Assembly (NCBI GenBank): GCA_005887925.1
Contig: VBLP01000176.1
Span: forward strand, 1-50,443
Direction: 5' to 3'
Length of the DNA stretch: 50,443 nt
DNA from: Deltaproteobacteria bacterium
GTDB lineage: Bacteria; Myxococcota_A; Polyangia; Haliangiales; Haliangiaceae
Shown: one piece after another, positions 34,784 through 47,277 of the stretch
How the letters are laid out: each line of letters begins with the position of its first letter
How positions within the stretch are numbered: position 1 is the stretch's first letter
Notes under the pieces: generated by a model
Databases searched by the model: none
Told to the model about the DNA's origin: nothing
The model's input: the letters and a program-made list of their open reading frames with translations, nothing else
Program-made: the position numbers and the translations under genes

Positions 34784-37700
34784 TCACGGTTTCACGACGA
34801 CGCTACCCGGGATTCCATATTTTTCCAAGAGCCCTTCGAAGTAGGGGACTGCACGCGCGTCGTTGGTGATCACCTCCAGTGCCTTCACGGGAGTATTCGC
34901 ATCCGCAATGACAGCCGCATAGCGGCGGAACTCATCTTCGATCTGCGGCAGGATCTTTTGGCGGATGAAGTCCGGACACTCCGAGCCAGCGATGAACGGG
35001 CTACGGTCCGGCTTGTCGACGAACTTCGTATCGAGCAGAGTTTGATCTTCGGACCGGATCCCGTCGGCCCAGACCTTCTCACCGTTGCCCGAGACCTGAT
35101 AGTTGCTGGGTCCAGTGTGCTTGATCTCGTAGGCATCCTGCGGCGAACCTGTCGGCGTAGACTTCGTGGGGAGATCTTTCTTCCACGTTTCGACGTCTGC
35201 CGCGGTAGGCTCGGGCTTCGGCTCGCCTTCGGGCTTGCCCTCGCTTTCAGGCTTGGCTTCGCCCTCCGGCTTGGGTCCCTCACCCTCCGGCTTGGGTCCT
35301 TCTGGCTTCGGCTCGCCGCCGGGCAGCTCTCCGGGAATCGGGCCCGGATCGTAGGGGCCCTCGTCGTGCTCGCTGGCGTACATGATGAGCTCGAACGGCG
35401 CGGGCTTGCCCGTCGGCCCGAAGCCCTCGATCCAGCGGTAGCGGCTCTTGAGGCCGTCGAGCGCCATCACCAGCGCGGGCCCCGGCACGTGGCCCGCCGC
35501 CGCGCCACTCTTGATGCCCCGGATCACCGCCTCGGCCTCGACCATCTCCTCGGCCTTCTGCGCCTCCTTCTCGGCCGCCGACAGCTCGCCCTCCTCCTCG
35601 GCCTTGGCCGCATCGGCCGCGTCGTTCTCCGCGGTCTTGGCGAGATCGTTCTCGGCGGTCTTGGCCGCGTCGGCCTCGGCCGCGTGCGTCGCCTGCGACT
35701 CCACCGCGCCCACCTCGGCCTCGGCCTCCTTGCCGAACTTGCCGAGGATCTGCTCGGCGAACTCCTCGAGCTTGGTGCCGATCTCGCCGAGCGCGCCCAT
35801 CACCTCGCCGAGCGCGCTGCTCGCGCCCTCGACCGCCATCTGGCCGAGCTCCTTGATGCCGTCGAGCAGGAAGCCGCCGAGCTCCTTGAGCAGCGCCATC
35901 GCCTCGCCGAGGAACTCCATCGGCCAGTTGAGGAACTTGGCGATCCCCTGCAGCACCGCCATCACGCCGTCCCAGGTGCCGGCCGACAGGTACTCGAGCA
36001 GCGCCTGGAACGCGATCATGCCGACCATGTAGCCGACGGTGTCGCCCAGCTCCTCCTCCGCCGAGTCCTTGACGAAGACATGTTCGCGATCTTCGCGCCG
36101 AGGCTCCCGATCGCGGCCTTGGCGGCCTCCCACACCTTGCCGAGCTTGCCCATCAGGTCGTCGATCGAGCCGCCGCCCTTGGACGAGAACAGCTCCTGGA
36201 CCGCCGGCATGAAGTTGCTGGTGACGGTCGCCGCCGGGCCGGCGAGCTCGCCGCCCATGCGGTGCGCCTCCTGGCCGAGCTGCTTGAACTGGTTGGCGTG
36301 CGGATCGGCCGCGGGGCCGGCGGCCGGCGCTGCGGCGGCCGGGGCGTGTGCCGGGGTCGCCGGCTTCGGCGGCTTGTGCTCGCTCAGCTGGGTCGCCATG
36401 CCCGCGATCACGCCCTGGATCTGATCGGGCTTGATCACCGACGGCGCCGACACCGGCGGTGTGCTCGACGGCGCGTGCGGCGCGGGCTTGTCCGGCTTCG
36501 GCTGCGTGTGCGGCGTGTTGTTCGGCGTCGCCGGCTTCTCGGCCTTGGTGTCGGCCTCGTTGCCGAGCGCATCGAAGAACTCGACCGCCTTGTGCAGGCC
36601 CTTGAGGATCAGCCAGATCGCCTCGAACGGCATCTTGATGCCGCCCCACACGCCGCGCAGGAAGCCCTTGACGAAGCCGAACAGGAACATCGGGCTCGCG
36701 CCGCTGATGATCTTGGCGAGCTTGTTCGAGACCTTGATCTTGGTCGCCGGGTCCTTGGCGCGCAGCGCGTGGAGGAAGCCGAGGACGCCGCTCTTGAGCA
36801 GCGGCCACAGCGGCCCCATCATCGGCAGGCTCGGCATGCCCTCGAGCACCGTGATCACCGCGTCGAGCAGGAGGTCGATCAGCGGCGGCTTGATGCAGTC
36901 GGGCAGCCAGCGCCACGCCCAGCCCGCGAGGATCGTCGGGATCATCCCGGGGTTGACGATCGCCATCGCGACCGAGCACAGCACCTCGGCGTACGGCTTG
37001 ATGAAGTCGGCGATCTTGTGGAACGTGCCCTCGAGCCACTGCTCGGCGCTGGTGAACGCGCCCGCCGCCCACGCCTGCACGCCCTTGATGCCGTCGACCA
37101 GGGTCTGGACGAAGCTCTTGGCCATGCCGAGCAGCGGGATGCCGGTGATCGCGCCGGCGAGCTGCAGCGCGCCGGTGACGAACGCCGAGGTCTTGTCGAC
37201 CAGCCACGCCACGCCGCTCTTGACCATGCCGACGAAGCTCTGACCGACGCCGAGGATCTTGGGCAGGATCGATCCGCCGATCAGGCCGGGGTTCTTCTTG
37301 ACCGCCTCGGGGTTGTTGCGGTTCGCCCACAGCCACTGGATCGCCTCGACGAGCTGCGGACCGTACTTGATGATCGCGTAGATCTGCGGCAGCCCGGTGA
37401 ACATCAGCAGCACGCCGGCGACGACCTTGAGCGGGCCGATCACCGGCTTGAGCGTCTCCTTGATCTTGTCCCAGATCTCGGACGCCTTCTGCTTGAGCCA
37501 GTCGAGCAGGCCGCCCTCGCCGGTGCCGCTCGAGAACCCGAGCTTCTTCGCGACCCAGTCGAACGCCTTGCCGGCGACGTTCTTGACCGCGTTGAACCAG
37601 CCCTGCACCGTCGACGCGACGCTCTTGATCGCGTCCCACGCGCCGCCGACGATGGTCTTGAGCACATCGAACGCGGGGCCGATCACCAGCTTGGTGACGG

Positions 37701-39714
37701 TGCCGACGATGTCCGAGACCTTGGTGAGGATGCCCTTGATCGCATCCATCACCGGGTTGTGCATGAACGCGTGCGCGACCTCGCGGATCGCGTTGATGCC
37801 GTTGACCAGCGTCTCGCAGCACTTGGCGTCGCCGGCCTTCGCGCCCTGCAATACGGCGAACGCCGCCGAGAACGAGCTCTTGAGCTGGCCGGTGACCTGA
37901 CCGAGGTTGACGCCGCCGGTGATCGAGCCGACCCAGCTCGACACCGCCGGCTGGATCGCATCCTTGATCAGGCCGCCCGGGCCCTCGTGGATCAGCGTGA
38001 CCAGCCCCGGCGCGACCTTGGCGACCAGCGCCTCGATCTTGTCCTCGGCCCAGTTCTCGATGTCGTCGATCCGGTCGCCGACCCAGTGCGCGGCGTCGCC
38101 GAAGACGTTGGGCGAGGCGCGCCGGCCGGTGCGCGGTGCATCGCCGGCTGCCGGCCTCGGGCGCGCGGTGCGATCGGCCGGGTCGACGACGCGCGCGACG
38201 GGCAGCGGCGCCGCCGGCGCATCGGCCTGCCCGGCGCGGGGCGCGGCCTCGGCGGTGCGTGGCCTCGCGTCCACCGCGCGCACCTCGCTGACCCGCGCCT
38301 CCATCGCGCGGGCCTCGTGCTCGGCGGGATCCGACGGCGACGACAGCTCGACGCGTCCGTTCGCCGGCTCGGGCAGCCGGCCCTCATCGTGCTGCACCAC
38401 GTGGGTCAGCTCGTGCAGCAGCAGCCGATCGCCGGCCTCGCTGCCCGGCGTGAACTGGCCGCGCGCGAAGTAGATGTGCGAGCCGATCGTGACCGCGCGG
38501 GCGCCTGCGGTCTCCGCGGCCTGCGCCGCGGCACCGTCGGTGTGGATCCGGACGTGCGCGAAGCGGTGTCCGAACAGCGCCTCCATGCGCGCGCGCAGCT
38601 CGACCGGCAGCGGCGCGCCGCCCGACGCCGACAGCCGCGCCAGCTCGTCCTCGGCGCCCTGCGCGGCCGCGGCGTCGCGCAGCGCCATCGCGCGGCGGGC
38701 CGCGCCGTCGGACCAGCCCCGAGCGCGCGGAGGCCACACCTGCGCCGCACCGCGGGTCGCGGCATCCACGGTGGCGACCACGTGCGAATCGACCGACCGG
38801 CGCCGTGTCATGCGCAGGAACTCGACCACCGCGCGACCGAGCCGGTGATCCGCCACCGCGGGCTCGGCGCCGAGCGCGCGCACGCTGTCGCGCAGCGCAT
38901 CGACCGGATGCAGCGCGACGATCGCGCCATCGTGCAGCGCCACCGCGACCGCATCGGCGAGCCCGGGGTCGCCGCGCCGCAGCGCCTCGGTCAGCTCGCC
39001 GGCGCGCTGCAGCCGCACCGCCTCGCCGACCTGCGCCGCGCGGCCGGCGCGGACCAGCCAGTCCGGCGGGCGGACGGCATCGTTGGCCGCGCGCCCCGGT
39101 GGCGCCCACGCTCGCAGGTCCATCTCGCGCCGGCGCAGCGCGGCGTGCAGCGACGGCACGGGACCGCGCAGCGGCCGGACCTGATCCTGCACCGGCCGCT
39201 GCAGCGCGGCCATCGCGCGCGCGACGTCACCGGCTCCCGGCAGCTCGCGCCGCGGGCCGCCTGCTCGATCCGCTCGATCGGCGCCCGGGCGCTCGACTCC
39301 CTCGGTGACTGCGCCGTCCTCTGCCACCAGCCGCGCTGCGTGCCCCGTCCGGCCCCAGCGCCGCAGCTCGGACGCCACCAGCGTGTCTCGTCCCGGGGCC
39401 GACAGCCGCAGCTCCGTCGTCCAGCTCGCGAGCCAGTCGTCGCCGGCCTCGACCCCCACCCGCGTCGCGCGGCCGATGTCGGGGCGCAGCCGACCTCCGC
39501 GCACCGCGATGCGCGCCGCGAGCTCGTGGAAGCGCCGCCCGGCCAGCTCGGTGTCGCATCGCCCCGCGGCATCGGTCGCGTCCGCGCGCACCCGGTCCCA
39601 GATCGCCAGCGACAGCTCGCGCGACAGGCGATGGCGGGCGCCCTCGACGATCGGATCGAAGCGAGCACGCTCGCGCTCGCGCTCGATCTCGGGTGGGTAC
39701 ATCCACCGCGTCAT
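34784..39714 (-). CDS. DUF4157 (eCIS core domain) polymorphic toxin with C-terminal restriction-endonuclease-fold-like toxin domain; frame change near 36070-36085
   Basis: N-terminal half LFGHRFAHVRIHTDGAAAQAAETAGARAVTIGSHIYFARGQFTPGSEAGDRLLLHELTHVVQH; KPEGEGPKPEGE linker; C-terminus VWADGIRSEDQTLLDTKFVDKPDRSPFIAGSECPDFIRQKILPQIEDEFRRYAAVIADANTPVKALEVITNDARAVPYFEGLLEKYGIPGSVVVKP. Confidence 0.85.
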
Positions 39715-40182
39715 CGCGCCCCTGCTTGCGTCACGGCGAACCGGCCCTCGCGGCCATCAACTGCCTCCACGGTCTCGCCCCACATGCGAGACACCCCAGT
39801 TTACTCCGAACAGGGCATTCAGATCCCCTGGCGAAATCACCATTGCGCGGTGATGTAGAGATCGCGGAAGCGCGATCGTTACCGGCAAACACTGCGCTAC
39901 CGCACGACTGAAAACCCGGTGTGCCGGCTCGCCGGCGTTTCGCTCCCGCGCGGCGGGTGAGAGCATTCACGACGGACTGCATCGCGTCGGCGCCGGTAGA
40001 TCTCGTATCGCGCCGCGGCAATCGTTGCCGGACACCCGCCGGCCGCATCACCCCCGGCAAGCCCGACCCGCTGCTGCGTATGCGTAACTGCGCGGGAACG
40101 AGGACCTATCGCGGCGCCGTCCCGCCGGGGCGGCTCGCGGACGCCATGGCATCGCGCGCGGCGCCGTGATACCCCACGCGGG

Positions 40183-41526
<1,344 letters not shown>

Positions 41527-41550
41527 TGCGCAACCCGGTATGCTTGCGCG

Positions 41551-41865
41551 ATGCCGCCTGACCTCCCGCAGCTCGTCGTCGCCGTACTCGGCGCGTGGGG
41601 GCTCGCCGTCATCGTCAAGTCCGCCGCGGCGCTGCGCGCCGGCCGCGGCTACACCTTCGCGCAGTGGGACGGCGGTGCGCTGCGGGCCGGCCACGCGCTG
41701 ACCCGCCGCGGCACCCAGATCAAGCTCGTCCTCGGCGCGATCGCGGCACTCCTCGGCACGGGCTGGCTCGCCGGCCTCTTGCCCGTCACCGTCGCGTTCT
41801 ACGCCACGCTGGCCAACCTGGTCGCCAGCGTGATCTCGAGCTACGTCAACGCCGAGCGCTCGTGA
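41551..41865 (+). CDS. small membrane protein
   Basis: Two or three hydrophobic segments, 104 aa. Confidence 0.6.
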   Translation: MPPDLPQLVVAVLGAWGLAVIVKSAAALRAGRGYTFAQWDGGALRAGHALTRRGTQIKLVLGAIAALLGTGWLAGLLPVTVAFYATLANLVASVISSYVNAERS

Positions 41866-41875
41866 GGCGCGTGCG

Positions 41876-42829
41876 ATGGCGCTGCCCGACGACACGACCG
41901 ACGACGCGAGCGACGACGATGACGAGCCCGTCGCCTCCCGCCTCGTCACGCACCAGCTCACCGTCGATCCCGCCGGCGCCGGCGAGCGCATCGACGCGCT
42001 GATCGCGGCGACCCTCTCGGAGCTGTCGCGCGCCCAGGTCCAGCGCCTGATCGACGGCGCGCAGATCCGCCTCAACGGCGCCGTCGTCGCCAAGCCCGGC
42101 CAGCGCGTGCGCGCCGGCGACGCCATCACCGTCGACGTTCCGCCCGCCGAGCCGGTCGCGGTCGCCGCCGAGGACCCGCTCGGCCACCCCCGCGGCACCC
42201 TGGTCAACGCACTCCTGTTCCACTGCACCGACCTCAGCGGCATCGGCGGCGCGCTCCGGCCCGGCATCGTCCACCGCCTCGACAAGGACACCAGCGGCGC
42301 CATCGTCGCCGCCAAGAGCGATCGCGCCCACGCCGCCCTCGCCGCCGCGTTCGCCGCCAAGAGCCGCGGCGAGCCCGGCGGCATCCTCCGCGAGTACCTC
42401 GGCATCACCGCCCCCGCCCCACCGGCCACCACCGGCACGCTGCGCACCCTGCACGGCCGCCACCCCACCGATCGCAAGCGGTTCTCCTCGAAGGTCGCCA
42501 CCGGCAAGCCCGCCGTCACCCACTGGACCGTCGTCGAGCCGCTCGCTGGCGCCGCCCTCGTCCGGTTCCGCCTCGAGACCGGCCGGACCCACCAGATCCG
42601 CGTCCACGCCGCCGACCACGGCTTTGCCCTGCTCGGCGATCCGCTCTACGGCCGGACGCCCCGCCCGCTCGCCCCCGCCGCCGCCGCGCTCGGGCGCCAG
42701 GCCCTCCACGCCGCCGTGCTCGAGCTCGATCACCCCATCACCGGCGCGCGCCTCCGCCTCGAAGCGCCGCTGCCCGACGACCTGACCCGTGCGCTCTCGC
42801 AGCTGCGCGCTACCAGATCTTCGACTTGA
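41876..42829 (+). CDS. RluA-family 23S rRNA/tRNA pseudouridine synthase with S4 domain
   Basis: S4-like GERIDALIAATLSELSRAQVQRLIDGAQIRLNG; GHPRGTLVNALLFHC, GIVHRLDKDTSGAIVAAKSD, RLETGRTHQIRVHAADHGFALLGDPLYG. Confidence 0.92.
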   Translation: MALPDDTTDDASDDDDEPVASRLVTHQLTVDPAGAGERIDALIAATLSELSRAQVQRLIDGAQIRLNGAVVAKPGQRVRAGDAITVDVPPAEPVAVAAEDPLGHPRGTLVNALLFHCTDLSGIGGALRPGIVHRLDKDTSGAIVAAKSDRAHAALAAAFAAKSRGEPGGILREYLGITAPAPPATTGTLRTLHGRHPTDRKRFSSKVATGKPAVTHWTVVEPLAGAALVRFRLETGRTHQIRVHAADHGFALLGDPLYGRTPRPLAPAAAALGRQALHAAVLELDHPITGARLRLEAPLPDDLTRALSQLRATRSST

Positions 42830-43076
42830 CGTGACCCTTGGACTTGACGAGCACATCGACGATCGCGCGCTCGTAGATGTGCTGGTTGAAGATCTCCTCG
42901 GTGACGCGGCTCTTGAACAGCTCGCGGCCCTCGTTGATCTCGTCGGCCATGGCCTCGAACAGGCTGTCGTTGGCGATGCCCTCGAGGATCTTGGGCTCGT
43001 GGTACAGGGTGAGGTCCGACGCGATCGCGCGGGCCAGCTGCCGTGCACGCTTGGGGTTGTCGATCAGGGTCGCCAT
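42810..43076 (-). CDS. small conserved hypothetical protein
   Basis: MATLIDNPKRARQLARAIASDLTLYHEPKILEGIANDSLFEAMADEINEGRELFKSRVTEEIFNQHIYERAIVDVLVKSKGHVKSKIW. Confidence 0.7.
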   Translation of the reverse strand: MATLIDNPKRARQLARAIASDLTLYHEPKILEGIANDSLFEAMADEINEGRELFKSRVTEEIFNQHIYERAIVDVLVKSKGHVKSKIW

Positions 43077-43108
43077 CGGCCGGATCGTCGGCCGGCGCGG
43101 TGCGGCGG

Positions 43109-44662
<1,554 letters not shown>

Positions 44663-44769
44663 CGAGCGGGCACATAACCGCGACCCGCGAATCCGGTCAA
44701 GCGCTCGATGACCACCTGCAGCCCGTACGGCCATTTACCGCCGCGCCGGGCCCCCGTCCGCGAGAACCC

Positions 44770-45211
44770 GCACCGATCCGGTCATGCTCGGCCACGATTC
44801 CGCGGAATCGCGATGCTCGCCCACCGCCGATCCCAGGTCCCACATGGGACCGAAGCCACCTCGCTCGGCTCGCCGTGCGCTCGCCGCAGCTGCGCCGCCG
44901 CGGCAGAGACCACCGAGCCGGTGCGCACGAACGACGATTCCGCGGAATCGCGGTAGCGATCGCCCGCCGCCGATCGCACGTCCCACCTGGGACCGAAGCC
45001 ACCTCGCTCGGCTCGCCGTGCGCTCACCGCAGCAGCGCCGCCGCGGCAGAGACCACCGAGCCGGTGCGCATGAACGACGATTCGGCGGAATCGTGGGGGC
45101 GCTCGCTCATCCCGCGTCCCACCTGGGACCGAAGCGCCGCCGCTCGGCCTGCGTCGCGTTCGCCGCAGCAGCGCCGCCGGTAGCAGTGGCTACGATCCGG
45201 TCATGCTCGGC
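44770..45211. repeat. three-copy ~140-bp tandem repeat, two palindromes per unit, bordered by an identical 18-bp sequence
   Basis: GATTCCGCGGAATC-type dyads at 44796-44809, 44936-44949, 45079-45092 and GTCCCANNTGGGAC-type dyads at 44836-44851, 44980-44993, 45116-45129; GATCCGGTCATGCTCGGC at 44775-44792 and 45194-45211. Confidence 0.9.
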
Positions 45212-45780
45212 GACACGCGGTCACGCGCGAGAGCCCCGACTCGTGCGCGACTTTGTCGACCGGTAGCTTCGGCTAATTCTCGCTTCGACTACTTCAGGAC
45301 ACATGTCGGAGGGGACGAATCCAGACGCGATCTCTTGTCGTGATCGAGCGACCTGCGTCGCCCAACTTGCCGCATGGGAGGAAACAGTGGCGATACCCCG
45401 TGGGGGAATACACCACACGCTCACGTCGCACCACGGAGCCAATCGACCGTGGGTATCGTGCTATGGCTCGATTTCGCAGGCGCGAACCAGATGGGAGAAG
45501 CGCACCGTGCGCGAACACACGCCGCCCGGGGCGACCCGCGAGTGCGTACGGCTGGGCTCGGACGCGGAATCAGGTCGGAGTCCGCTGAGTGCTTGTTCGA
45601 TTTGCGACGCGGCTGGCGTCTCAGGGGAATCAATGGCGAGTCCCGCCTCCCACTTCGCGGCGCGCGGTCGAGCCCGCGGCGATGGACTGCACCCGTGATG
45701 GAGCAGAGCGAGAGCAGCGCATGATTGAGTTCAACCTGTTGCGGTCGTCACGACGCTGATGACAACGAGGAGCGGGATCG

Positions 45781-47277
45781 ATGAGACGCAAGCTGCCCAA
45801 GGAGATCGAATACCAAGGCGCGTACGACTTCTCTCCGAACGGAACACGCGAGCCCCTGCTGGATGTAACGATCGGCCTCGAGTGCATCACCCCGGTGATC
45901 GGCGGCGGTGTGCGTGCCCGCGAACCTGACACGGTGGATATCGTGAGGGTGCCCGGCATCCGGGGCCAGCTCCGGTTCTGGTGGCGGGCATTGGGAAGCG
46001 AACCAGACCCGGCGACGCTCTTCGCGAACGAGATGAGGGTCTGGGGCGGGGTCAGTGGCGACGCGGACGGGGCTGCGCTCGCCAGCCGGGTGCGGGTCTC
46101 AGTCGAGAAGGTCGACGACCAAGGACAGGTGTTCTCGCCCGGGATTCATGACCTGAAGCGTAGCGGCAATGGGCTGAGGCCGATGCCCACGTGGTCGGTG
46201 AACCAGGACCTTGGCTACGGGATGTTTCCGCTCCAGCGGAACAGGGACGAGCTGACTGCCGCATTTCGCGAAGGAAAGCCGAACCTTCCAACGTGGAAGA
46301 TCCGTAAGAGCCTCCGATTCACATTGCGCCTCCAACTTCGCGCCGAGGCGACGGGCCCATCGGCCAGGGACAAGACGGACGACGTGGAGCGCATCCTCTG
46401 GGCCTTGTGGGTATGGGTCCACTTCGGAGGCATCGGAGGTCGGACGACGCGCGGATTCGGCGCGCTCGCTCCGACCGCAAACATCTCCGGCCTACCGTCG
46501 GCATGGACGCAGCGATTCACTCGCCCCCCATCGAGCGACCCGACGGCGTGGCTTCGGTCGTCGTGGCAGGAAGGTCCGATGCGGTGCACCGCCCCACCAG
46601 TGCCCGTCGGCTGGACCCATTTCGGCGGCTCGCAGCTCGCCGTGGGTGCGGCGATAGACGAGGGAGCCCACTCACTGTTGCTGAACGAGTTGCGGACCTT
46701 CCGTCAAGGAGTGTCTTGGGGGCGCGAACCTAGCCGTCGAGGCAAGCCCGCCGGCCAGAGTCATTGGCCCGAACCACACATGCTGCGAGTGCGTGCGGAG
46801 AATGCAGAGGGACATACGGACTGGGCTCATACTCCATTACCGGCGATGCGGAAGCTGGTCAGTCCGACCCCGACGAGCACGGAGTGGATCCCGCCGCGCG
46901 CCGCGTTTGGTCTGCCGATCGTCGTGAAGTTCATGGACGACCCTGAGCTCCGTGGCCTCGATAGCCCCGCAGATGCGACGATCGGGCTTGAACGTCCGGG
47001 CGGTCGGTGGATGTCGCCGCTACGGCTCCGTCCCATCGCGTGTTCCGACGGAAAGCACATCCCCGTCATGCTGCTGTTTGCCGCGCGACCCTGGACTTGC
47101 GCGGGAGATTCAATCACGGTCGACGGGAAGCCGATCTACCTGAAGGAGGGCACGGCACAGCCAGGACCTACCGGGCCGATCGAATCAGACGGTTGGATGG
47201 CGCGCGGCAGCGGGGACGCAGCACGAGCATTCTTCGAGTGGTTGAGCGCCAACCGCTCGTTTTGGGAGCGCCCATGA
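45781..47277 (+). CDS. cmr1: type III-B CRISPR RAMP protein Cmr1
   Basis: DVTIGLECITPVIGGGVRAREPDTVDIVRVPGIRGQLRFWWRAL (Cmr1 signature), GGIGGRTTRGFGAL. Confidence 0.9.
   Translation: MRRKLPKEIEYQGAYDFSPNGTREPLLDVTIGLECITPVIGGGVRAREPDTVDIVRVPGIRGQLRFWWRALGSEPDPATLFANEMRVWGGVSGDADGAALASRVRVSVEKVDDQGQVFSPGIHDLKRSGNGLRPMPTWSVNQDLGYGMFPLQRNRDELTAAFREGKPNLPTWKIRKSLRFTLRLQLRAEATGPSARDKTDDVERILWALWVWVHFGGIGGRTTRGFGALAPTANISGLPSAWTQRFTRPPSSDPTAWLRSSWQEGPMRCTAPPVPVGWTHFGGSQLAVGAAIDEGAHSLLLNELRTFRQGVSWGREPSRRGKPAGQSHWPEPHMLRVRAENAEGHTDWAHTPLPAMRKLVSPTPTSTEWIPPRAAFGLPIVVKFMDDPELRGLDSPADATIGLERPGGRWMSPLRLRPIACSDGKHIPVMLLFAARPWTCAGDSITVDGKPIYLKEGTAQPGPTGPIESDGWMARGSGDAARAFFEWLSANRSFWERP

Noticed and set aside
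36262-39858. 1198-aa plus-strand ORF across the DUF4157 gene
   Set aside because: Low-complexity shadow frame opposite a protein with clear DUF4157 motif.
44770-45211. CRISPR array associated with the cmr operon
   Set aside because: Units are ~140 bp and nearly identical throughout; there are no short direct repeats separated by unique 30-45 bp spacers. No array is visible in the window.
44784-45266. Arg/Pro-rich ORFs inside the tandem repeat
   Set aside because: Multiple overlapping frames are open on both strands because of composition; no coding signature or recognisable protein.
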